Below are positions 1 to 5,932 of a DNA stretch of 9,876 nucleotides, piece by piece (position 1 is the first letter of the stretch; each line of letters opens with the position of its first letter). The notes below the pieces were generated by a model. It had not been told where the DNA came from. It saw only the letters and a program-made list of their open reading frames with translations, and made no database searches. Source of the DNA: an uncultured bacterium (GTDB taxonomy: Bacteria; Patescibacteria; JAEDAM01; Absconditabacterales; Absconditicoccaceae); the NCBI GenBank assembly GCA_937950065.1, contig CALFEN010000054.1, positions 1 through 9,876 of the forward strand, in the 5' to 3' direction. The translations under genes were made by a program, and so were the position numbers.

Positions 1-275
1 ATATAGTTTTTGATAATGAAAATTATGGTTTGACTACATGACAGAGTTCTCCTACCACACCGGTTGGAGCTAAAACAAAATATACTCCTGATGGGAATAC
101 TTTGTCTCCATTAAATCCTCTTGCATTGGCAACTGCCTGATGATGTCAGTTTACTAGAGAGACAAACAGCGCCAGTCTAAATGAGATGAAAGAAATTATG
201 AAAGAAGCTATACAGTTTGAATGATTTTCACATATCAATGTAAAATCTGCCTGCCCTTCATGGAAACGCTGGTAG
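1..275 (+). CDS. 2-oxoacid:ferredoxin oxidoreductase, beta subunit (C-terminal part, 5' end outside window)
   Basis: This is the C-terminal end, about 90 residues, of the thiamine-diphosphate-binding beta subunit of a 2-oxoacid:ferredoxin oxidoreductase (KorB/PorB family). The enzyme oxidatively decarboxylates a 2-oxoacid to acyl-CoA and reduces ferredoxin in the cytoplasm. Seen in frame 3: a DNENYGLTTGQSSPTTP segment that matches the family's DN..YGLT.GQ.SPT block, then a TPDG..LSPLNPLALA stretch, then GGCQFTRE, matching the family's GATFVAR, and EGFSHINVKSACPS, matching the family's HKGFSF.....PCP. Four in-frame TGA codons are read as glycine, including the Gly of LTTGQ at 39-41. The frame closes with TAG at 273-275, just after PSWKRW. 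Many relatives run about 50 residues further, so the tail is short or truncated. The neighbouring frames downstream do not supply a recognisable tail. The substrate (2-oxoglutarate, pyruvate or other) cannot be told from this part. Confidence 0.85.
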
Positions 276-288
276 TCGCAAAGCGACT
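274..288 (+). repeat. GC-rich hairpin overlapping the oxidoreductase stop codon
   Basis: Perfect inverted repeat AGTCGC-AAA-GCGACT: a 6-bp stem with a 3-nt loop, beginning inside the TAG stop. A T-rich stretch follows, but there is no uninterrupted T tract, so it is a poor intrinsic terminator. It may protect or pause the mRNA 3' end. It is the first of three hairpins with the same geometry. Confidence 0.5.
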
Positions 289-369
289 CTTAATATTTCT
301 TGTTGTTGCAGTGTTTAGTAGTAAAACTATTTAAGAAGACATAAGATAAAAATTAAAACTTATAATGTG

Positions 370-384
370 AGTGCCGACGGCACT
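370..384 (+). repeat. GC-rich hairpin in the 3' untranslated region
   Basis: Perfect inverted repeat AGTGCC-GAC-GGCACT: a 6-bp stem with a 3-nt loop, in very AT-rich surroundings and with no T run. Its segment CCGAC (374-378) is complementary to GTCGG (442-446) in the downstream terminator, so an alternative pairing with that terminator is possible on paper. Confidence 0.5.
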
Positions 385-431
385 TATATAATTTTCTTCA
401 AATACAATAAAAATAATTAAATTAATTTTGG

Positions 432-453
432 AACCGACATTGTCGGTTTTTTT
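432..453 (+). terminator. Rho-independent terminator downstream of the oxidoreductase gene
   Basis: AACCGAC-ATT-GTCGGTT forms a perfect 7-bp stem with a 3-nt loop, and seven T residues run from the stem's end (447-453). It sits about 155 bp beyond the oxidoreductase stop with no gene in between, so it most likely ends that transcript. Confidence 0.8.
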
Positions 454-819
454 GTATCCAGAAAAATTAAAATAACTAAAATAAATAGTTAATCTCTAAT
501 GCCCTCCAATAGATGAAATGACAAAAACTTATTCATTTTATTATTTTCATACTTAAAGAAATCCTTATTAAAAAAATTTTGTTATTATTATTATTTCAAT
601 AAAGATAATTTGGATTTTATTGAAGGTTTACAATAGTTATTTTATCTATAAAGAATTATTTTAAACTATTTCCCTCTGTATTCGGTTGTGTGGAAGATAA
701 ATTAATAAAAAATTTGATTTATTTAATAATCATACAACCTGATTAAATATTGGTTCTCATTTTTTTAGTCTTCTCAAATAATCTTTTTGTTTTTGGAAAA
801 TATTAAATAATATATACTA
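454..819. other. AT-rich intergenic stretch, no gene recognised
   Basis: No convincing coding region on either strand under the UGA = Gly code. The longest open stretch is on the minus strand, about 52 codons between a TAG near 810 and a TAA. It has no ATG at a sensible place, lies directly beyond a terminator on that strand, and resembles nothing I recognise. Homopolymer A/T runs dominate. No tRNA-like cloverleaf, CRISPR-like repeat or insertion-sequence end was seen. Confidence 0.5.
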
Positions 820-849
820 AAAAACTCGAGAAGTATTTCTCGAGTTTTT
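820..849 (-). terminator. Bidirectional Rho-independent terminator
   Basis: A perfect 13-bp inverted repeat: arms 820-832 and 837-849, core ACTCGAGAA...TTCTCGAGT, with the 4-nt loop GTAT. Read on the minus strand the stem is followed by six T residues; on the plus strand it ends in five. It lies 19 bp beyond the stop of the heme/ferredoxin gene on the minus strand and is that gene's obvious terminator. It can also stop transcription arriving from the left. Confidence 0.88.
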
Positions 850-868
850 GATATGTTTTTAGCTTAAA

Positions 869-1834
869 TTAAGATAGTGTTATAGCGTTTACAGGGCAAG
901 CACTGATGGCCTGCTGGACAGACTGTGAATCTGTGTTTGTCTGACTTATTACTTGAGCTTTGTGATTTACCATTTTGAAGTATGCTGATGCTATTCTTGC
1001 ACATTTGCCACATCATACGCAACCGTTTCATACTGATAGTTTTTTTGTGCTAGCTACTTGCACAGTAGAACCCTGATCTTCGTTGGAGCTAGAAGTTGTA
1101 TTTTGTGCAGTTTGAGTTGTTTTATCTTCCTGATTGCTATCACTCAAGTTCTCACTTTCTTGAACATTGTTCGATATCATTTGTCTATCATTTAAATATG
1201 TAAAGAATGTGCCTGATACATAGCCTACCATTATTAATAATAATATTGAGACAATAGCTGTTTTATTTTTATCAAAAGTGTATTTTTTGTATGAAGTGAT
1301 CCGTAGGGCTCACCATGCAAGTACCAGTATTATAGTTGCTAATGTCTCACTTGGTCTGACAAAAGCTATATGTATGGCTGTGAATATGAAAAATAGATAT
1401 GTAAATCTTTGTAACGGTTTCCAGTATTTTTTTAATAATTTCATAGAATAAATATTGGAGGTAATTAACAGTGGAATTGAGATTACCAATGCTAGCATTC
1501 ACCAGCCGAATTCATTAGTAAGACTCCAATAACTAGGATTAAATATGCCTGTTATTCATTCCCCTGAATTTAAAAAGAATCATACTCCATGTGCCAATCC
1601 AAATGTCGCACACATTATACCGATTTCTTTTCTCATTCCTACTATCTTTCTCAAAAACTTGATCTGTGGGAATATATCTGCCAAAGGTCTGATAAAAACT
1701 ATTAGTATCAGCAGATACCATGACAACTTTCCCCATAATAAATAGCTGCTAGTATCCAAAAATACTATAAATCATAATAATGATGCCCAAAGCACTATTT
1801 TTTTTGTAATGTTATATATATTTGTTGTTTCCAT
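869..1834 (-). CDS. Membrane heme protein: ferric-reductase-like transmembrane domain fused to a 4Fe-4S ferredoxin domain
   Basis: A 321-residue protein with seven in-frame TGA codons read as glycine. Residues 1-215 are a multi-helix membrane domain of the ferric-reductase-like (FRD/MsrQ) type. Hydrophobic helices are seen near 12-28, 38-57, 68-88, 112-130, 143-160, 165-178 and 192-213. His82 (in FGLAHG) and His155 (in FTAIHI) are the likely heme b ligands. Residues 219-266 are a hydrophilic linker rich in Ser, Gln, Asn, Thr and Glu. Residues 270-321 are a single-cluster ferredoxin: Cys272-x2-Cys275-x2-Cys278 and Cys313-Pro at the end. Gly274, within the first Cys-x2-Cys, is encoded by TGA. 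The usual FAD/NAD(P) reductase module of this family is absent, so ferredoxin probably takes its place as electron partner. The gene appears to be single, with its own terminator. The electron acceptor is unknown. The start at 1834 is the first ATG before the first helix; no Shine-Dalgarno precedes it. Confidence 0.85.
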
Positions 1835-1864
1835 TTTTTTCTGGTTATATTTTAAAGATAATTT

Positions 1865-1906
1865 ATTATATTTATAAGCAGTAAAATAGATGTAAGAATC
1901 CTTACA
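1865..1906 (-). promoter_or_regulatory. Possible promoter and palindromic operator of the heme/ferredoxin gene
   Basis: On the minus strand, 30-35 bp before the start codon, lies a TATAAT box (1865-1870) with no good -35 at standard spacing. Just upstream, TGTAAG-AATC-CTTACA (1891-1906) is a perfect 6-bp inverted repeat with a 4-nt centre, a plausible repressor or activator site. The assignment rests on position and symmetry only. Confidence 0.35.
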
Positions 1907-1921
1907 ATGTTTTATTTTTTT

Positions 1922-1948
1922 AAAAAAACTCCTGTGGTTAAGGAGTTT
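1922..1948 (-). terminator. Rho-independent terminator of the repeat-protein operon
   Basis: AAACTCCT (1926-1933) and AGGAGTTT (1941-1948) form a perfect 8-bp stem around a 7-nt loop. On the minus strand the stem runs into seven T residues (1922-1928), giving a proper terminator for transcription coming from the genes at 2084-3312, about 135 bp beyond the last stop. The stretch 1949-2083 holds no gene that I can see. Confidence 0.75.
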
Positions 1949-2083
1949 ATAAAAATTGATAATAAAAATTTTTGATATTTAGAATATGTCTGAAATTATA
2001 ATCTTTGTTTTAATATTAATTTTATCATTTTAAATATAATGAATTATCTTGTATTTATTTGTAATTGTTTAATTGTCTAATTC

Positions 2084-2848
2084 TTAATTCCTCCCTGATT
2101 CGTAAGCCTTTATTCATTTTTCATTTATTTGATGAGGAGCGTTTGTAGATAAGTCATTTTGTATTTTTCTAACTATTTCAATGCTTATAATCACATTGCA
2201 AAAAGTAATATCTCCATCAATGATGTCTATCCTTACTCAAAGTTTTTTCATGTTTTCTATAACTTCTTTTTCTTCCAAAGAGATTAGTTTTGTATAAGGT
2301 ATTTCAACAGAGTTGTCTCTTGATACTCTTTGTCCTAATATGTGCAACGAACGGGTTGTTTTACCATTTTGTACGGCATTGTATATATTATTGACATCAT
2401 CTTCTTTTATTTCTTTCCCACAAAATAAAATTCTTCAGTCTTCTTTTAATCTTATATCTATGAAAGCTGCCCTTAACTTTCATATTTTTTTATTTACTTT
2501 TTGCCATTTATCTATTGTATCTTGGTTTATTTCCTTTCATCTTCTTTCTCCAAATGCTATTTCGGGGATATTTCTTCAAGGGTGCTCTCGATATCTATTA
2601 TTTAAAGTTCATTCTAGTTCAGACATGGTTCTATTTTGTAGGTTTATTACTCCTGCAGGGACTCAAGCCAAAAGCTGTTTATAGAGAAAAACAAGTTCTG
2701 TTCTTTCAATTTGTTTTCCAAATACAGTTATTCTACTTGATCATTTATTGTTGTCCAACTTTATTTTTATTCAGCTTTGTTCCAAGAATTTTACTACTTC
2801 CTCATCACTAATTAGAGGATCTTTAATATTTTTTATAGATATTTCCAT
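2084..2848 (-). CDS. Uncharacterised protein with at least three copies of a ~38-residue repeat (second gene of pair)
   Basis: A 254-residue protein with ten TGA-glycines. No signal peptide or membrane helix is visible, so it is probably cytoplasmic. I do not recognise a family. It contains related units near residues 20-60 (GIKIK...RITVFGKQI), 122-160 (AAFIDIRLKEDGRILFCGKEI) and 195-233 (KKLGVRIDIIDGDITFCN). Two weaker half-units lie near 94-118 and 166-190. The pattern is L-x3-G-[VI]-x-I, a short turn, then [IV]-x-F-[CG]-G/N-x2-I, then a helix; this suggests a beta-beta-helix unit. The protein encoded 29 bp upstream has the same units, so the two genes look like products of duplication within one operon. 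The start at 2848 is the only ATG near the beginning; the leader is A/T-rich with no Shine-Dalgarno. Confidence 0.75.
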
Positions 2849-2877
2849 TATGATATATTATTGTAGTTAAAAATTAT

Positions 2878-3312
2878 TTATGCATCAACGTCTAGACCGA
2901 TCTCCCATGGTTCTCTTGATATATTAATATGTTTTGCATCATATCATTCGGCACCCTTTATACATAATTCTGTAAGCATATTTTCATCTATTTCCATTCA
3001 GCAGAATACTATTTTTCATTCAAGGATTCCTATGTCTACTCATATACTTGCTAAAGTTTTTACTTGATCGTTTATTGTCATTGTTAGTATTTCGTTTAAT
3101 CCTCTTTTTGTCCTTAATGTCTCAACTAATCTAAAAGATTTTTCTCAATCATTCATCATATTAAATATTCGATTCAGTTCTCATTTTGATACAGGTATCC
3201 CGTGAAAATAAAAACATTCTCAAACTGTTTTTATGTCTACTCACATTTCTTCTAATTTAGTAATTATTTCTTGACCGTTATTCCCTGCTGTTTCTTTATC
3301 TGCTAAAGTCAT
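2878..3312 (-). CDS. Uncharacterised protein with two copies of the same ~38-residue repeat (first gene of pair)
   Basis: A 144-residue protein with eight TGA-glycines, the promoter-proximal gene of a two-gene operon. No membrane segment or signal peptide is seen. Two units can be aligned by eye: residues 17-54 (TKLEEMGVDIKTVGECFYFHG) and 84-120 (KTLASIGVDIGILEGKIVFCG). They share L-x3-GVDI-x(3-4)-GE/GK-x-[FV]-x-F-[HC]-G-x-[PE]-[VI], followed by an acidic or polar helix. The third unit of the neighbouring 254-residue protein, KKLGVRIDIIDGDITFCN, fits the same pattern. A Cys in the FCG motif recurs (Cys104 here, with two counterparts in the neighbour), but not in every unit, so metal binding is not established. 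No function can be given. The TGA codons and absence of TAA/TAG show it is a real gene in the recoded genome. Confidence 0.75.
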
Positions 3313-3359
3313 TTTCGTAATTTTTATAATATAAAATATATTGATTTGATAAATGATTT

Positions 3360-3389
3360 ATTATATATTTATTTTATATGTAAAGTCAA
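3360..3389 (-). promoter_or_regulatory. Promoter of the repeat-protein operon (-35 TTGACT, -10 TATAAT)
   Basis: On the minus strand, TTGACT (3384-3389) and TATAAT (3360-3365) are separated by 18 bp, very close to the sigma-70 consensus. The -10 box lies about 50 bp before the start codon at 3312, so transcription should begin near 3353. Confidence 0.7.
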
Positions 3390-3508
3390 TATTATTTTAT
3401 TAAATTAATTAATTTTCTTAAAGAGAGGAGTAGTCTTGCATTTAAAAGCTATAAAAATGTTTTGAGTAATTATATTTTTAGATTTATAAAAATTTTATAA
3501 AAAATCTC

Positions 3509-3536
3509 TTGATTTTAGTATATTTTTAAATATAGT
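3509..3536 (+). promoter_or_regulatory. Promoter of the padR-pspC operon with an overlapping palindromic operator candidate
   Basis: TTGATT (3509-3514) and TATAGT (3531-3536) are 16 bp apart, about 55 bp before the PadR start codon. The span 3517-3536 is an imperfect 20-bp palindrome, AGTATATTT-TT-AAATATAGT, with 8 of 9 arm positions matching. It fills the spacer and the -10 box. A dimeric winged-helix repressor bound there would block RNA polymerase, as expected for PadR autoregulation. In such AT-rich DNA part of the symmetry could be chance. Confidence 0.55.
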
Positions 3537-3588
3537 ATCTTGTAAGACATATTACCTTGTGAAGTTTATATTCTAAAAAATAAAGTAT

Positions 3589-3933
3589 ATGGTAGAATCC
3601 ACTGACAAAATAATATCTCAAATGAGGAAGGGGATGCTGGAATATATTATCCTGCTCACTATAGAAAAATGAGATTACTACGTATCGGATATTATAGATA
3701 TCCTCAAACAAAATAAATTAATCGTAGTGGAATGAACTCTTTATCCGTTATTATCACGTCTCAAAGAAACAAAGCTTATTACTTACTACTGGCTTGAATC
3801 ACAGAGTTGACCTCCAAGAAAATATTATAAGCTCACAGAAACCGGTAAACAGATGCTACAGATGATGCATACAGCTTGGGATGAACTTTCATCAGCCATA
3901 AATAATATTAAAAATTTATCTCATAACAAATAA
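3589..3933 (+). CDS. PadR-family transcriptional regulator
   Basis: A 114-residue winged-helix repressor of the short PadR type (family members of this class are about 105-120 residues). The N-terminal MRKGMLEYIILLTI (residues 12-25) is the first helix. VEGTLYPLLSRLKETKLI (47-64) is the recognition-helix region, and WLESQSGPPRKYYKLTETG (68-86) is the wing with the family's GPPRKYY motif. A C-terminal helix (87-110) serves dimerisation. Three TGA codons are glycine, two of them in the GTLYP and GPPRKYY motifs, which is direct proof of the recoding. It is followed after 9 bp by the PspC-domain membrane protein, the usual partner of small PadR regulators in many bacteria, and the two are very likely co-transcribed. 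The ligand or signal is unknown. The ATG at 3634 would lose the first helix, so 3589 is chosen. Confidence 0.93.
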
Positions 3934-3942
3934 TTTATAACA

Positions 3943-5646
3943 ATGGAAAAACAAATTTGCTGAATAAAATTTAACCTGCCAAAATACGGTGGTAAGCTAT
4001 TAGAGGATTATTTGGATAAAATCAGAAAATATGTCCAAGAAAAAAAGATTGAACAAGAAGTTTATGACGATATAGAAAACAGGATCGCTGAAAAATTATC
4101 TGTTCAAAAAGAAATAACAGATATGCATATTATAAACTTACTAAACGAACTTGGTGATGCTGAAGAAATATTTGGTCAGGAGCAAGACAATGACCCTGCA
4201 CAAGATGCAGGTAAATACAAACCATTTTTCTTGGGACTTTTTAGTTATATTGCAAACAAAATAGATGTAAATCCATGGATATTGCGTATAGTGTACTTTA
4301 TATTTGTATTTGGATTTATGTGAGCTTTGCGTAGCCTATGATGACTTTGGCTTGTGATAAATATAATTGCTTATATAGCCATAGCCAGTAAATACAATAA
4401 TAAAATAGATATTAAAGGTTCTGCTAGGGGAGTGGCAGGTTCACTGACTTACGCATTTAGGAGTTTTGTATTAGCTTTGTTGAAAATAGTAAAGTTTTTC
4501 TTCAAATATATATTTTTATTTATATTTGTAGCGTTTTCCATTTTTTTCTGATGAATGGCTTTGATATGATGACCTTTTTTCCTGACAGATTTTACTATAG
4601 ATAATCAGGTTATTTTTGGTAATTTGTCTGTGTATTTGCCTTATGGTATTATAATACTTTGATTGGTACTTTGTATACTGTGAGTATGAGCTATATTTTC
4701 TATTTTTAGAAAAAAGTTTTTGAATAGTGTAACTATATTTGTACTTATCTGAGTATGATTTTTGAGCGTTGTTTCTATATTTTTTGGTGCATACAAAACA
4801 GCTAGTAGATATACTTCTATATTTAGTAGACTTCAGAAGATAAATCTTTGATCTTTTACTTGAGAGGATTTGAGCGGAGATGTGATATCTTGAAATAAAC
4901 ATCTATCGTTGATAGTTGATTTAAACAAAGAACCGTGGAATCATCTTTGAATAAATGGTTTTGAAAATTCTTTTAGAGTGGAGAAATCTCCAGATGATAA
5001 AATTTATATTCTTGTAAAGACTAGTATAAACTCAAATTCTCAAGAAAACGCTGATAATTTATTTAAAAAAATGAATAATATGGAAATATGATTATCAGGA
5101 GATACTCTCAAAATTAAAGAGATAAATCCTATTTTTAAACAGAAAGTGGTTTTTAGTCTGCCAAGGAGAGAGATTACTTTGCAAATCCCTGAAGATATTT
5201 CTTTTGATTTAAAGCAAAATCCATATTATATTTACTTGAGAAATACAAATTTTTTTGCTACAGGGTATTTTACAGATTGCTACAATTCAATTATTAAATT
5301 TGATCCCACTACAAAAGAATTTGTTTGTCAAAATAAAGAGGCAGAAATTCAATGATGCAAGGATTTTTGGGTAGAGGAAAAGGAAGATTGTGTAAATTAT
5401 CTTAATACAGATGAGGACATGCTTGCCTGCAAAAGAGTAATGCCCGAATTACAATCATTGGGAGATATATCCAAATATAATAAAAGACAGATGAAAGATT
5501 ATAAGTATTGTACAGACGTTCTTTATAGGAGACAAACCAGAGAATGTGAATATTTAGTTGGTACATGAAAAATACAACAGGATATGAGAAACTATTGATT
5601 GATAACATACTGTCAAAAATTAAGTTTGGAATCTACTTCAGAATAA
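3943..5646 (+). CDS. PspC-domain envelope protein with N-terminal helical sensor domain and Cys-rich C-terminal tail
   Basis: A 567-residue membrane protein with 21 TGA-glycines. Residues 10-80 are a helical, cytoplasmic segment (KLLEDYLDKIRKYVQ ... DIENRIAEKL ... LLNELGDAEEIFG). It resembles the HAAS-like prefix found in front of PspC domains and in partners of PadR regulators. Residues 91-150 are the PspC domain (FLGLFSYIANKIDVNPWILR, then two membrane helices). More helices lie near 172-203, 204-215, 231-256 and 263-284. The rest, about 285-567, has no helix and is probably outside the membrane. The part around 318-430 (LSLIVDLNKEPW..., VVFSLPRREITLQIPEDISF) looks beta-rich, like toast-rack domains of LiaF/PspC-type proteins. 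Residues 446-557 hold eight cysteines (446, 462, 472, 483, 496, 523, 535, 557), enough for four disulfides. It is encoded 9 bp after PadR. An envelope stress sensor or effector is the best guess; the tail is not a family I recognise. Confidence 0.82.
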
Positions 5647-5763
5647 TTACTAAAAGTTTTTTATAAGTTTTACTTAAAGAGGGATACAAAAATTGAAAAA
5701 TATTTATATTTAAATTTTCTTGTTCTTTTACAACATGTTTTTTCAGATTTTATAGATTTTAAT

Positions 5764-5788
5764 AAAATTAATTTTGTTAATTTTTTTT
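5764..5788 (+). terminator. Weak terminator candidate after the padR-pspC operon
   Basis: AAAATTAA (5764-5771) and TTAATTTT (5777-5784) can pair across a 5-nt loop and are followed by T residues up to 5788. The stem has no G-C pair, so its stability is doubtful. The wider gap 5647-5932 contains no gene that I can see; it holds only this element and the valS promoter candidate. Confidence 0.3.
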
Positions 5789-5863
5789 GAGATATTGTTG
5801 ATTATAATTTTTATCAAAAAATTTTTTAAAATAGCTAATTTTACAAAAACAAACAAAAAGCCC

Positions 5864-5891
5864 TTGAAAAAAAATGTAAAAACACTAATTT
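5864..5891 (+). promoter_or_regulatory. Promoter candidate for valS
   Basis: TTGAAA (5864-5869) followed after 16 bp by TAATTT (5886-5891) could be the -35 and -10 boxes; a TATATAT run directly downstream is an alternative -10 at poorer spacing. The site lies about 42 bp before the valS start. No T-box leader structure is visible. Confidence 0.35.
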
Positions 5892-5932
5892 AGTATATAT
5901 ATTGTTTTTTTATAAAACTAAAAAGATTTTTG

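Noticed and set aside
560..810. Minus-strand open stretch of about 52 codons ending within the intergenic region.
   Set aside because: It has no suitable ATG, lies just beyond a terminator on that strand, and its length is not surprising when only TAA and TAG are stops.
2313..2811. Open frames of up to 123 codons on the plus strand, hydrophobic in translation.
   Set aside because: They lie opposite the 254-residue repeat protein, which is open across its length with TGA as glycine and has repeat homology to its neighbour. The plus frames are shadows.
3421..3500. AGAGAGGAG followed by a TTG-started 18-codon frame, a possible leader peptide before padR.
   Set aside because: It lies upstream of the padR promoter candidate, so it would not be on that transcript, and is too short to support.
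4516..4902. Minus-strand open frame of 128 codons.
   Set aside because: It is antisense to the membrane helices of the PspC protein, and its Ser/Tyr/Lys-rich composition is what antisense of such coding DNA gives.
5647..5932. T-box riboswitch before valS.
   Set aside because: The leader after the likely promoter is only about 35 nt and lacks the T-box sequence and terminator/antiterminator stems.
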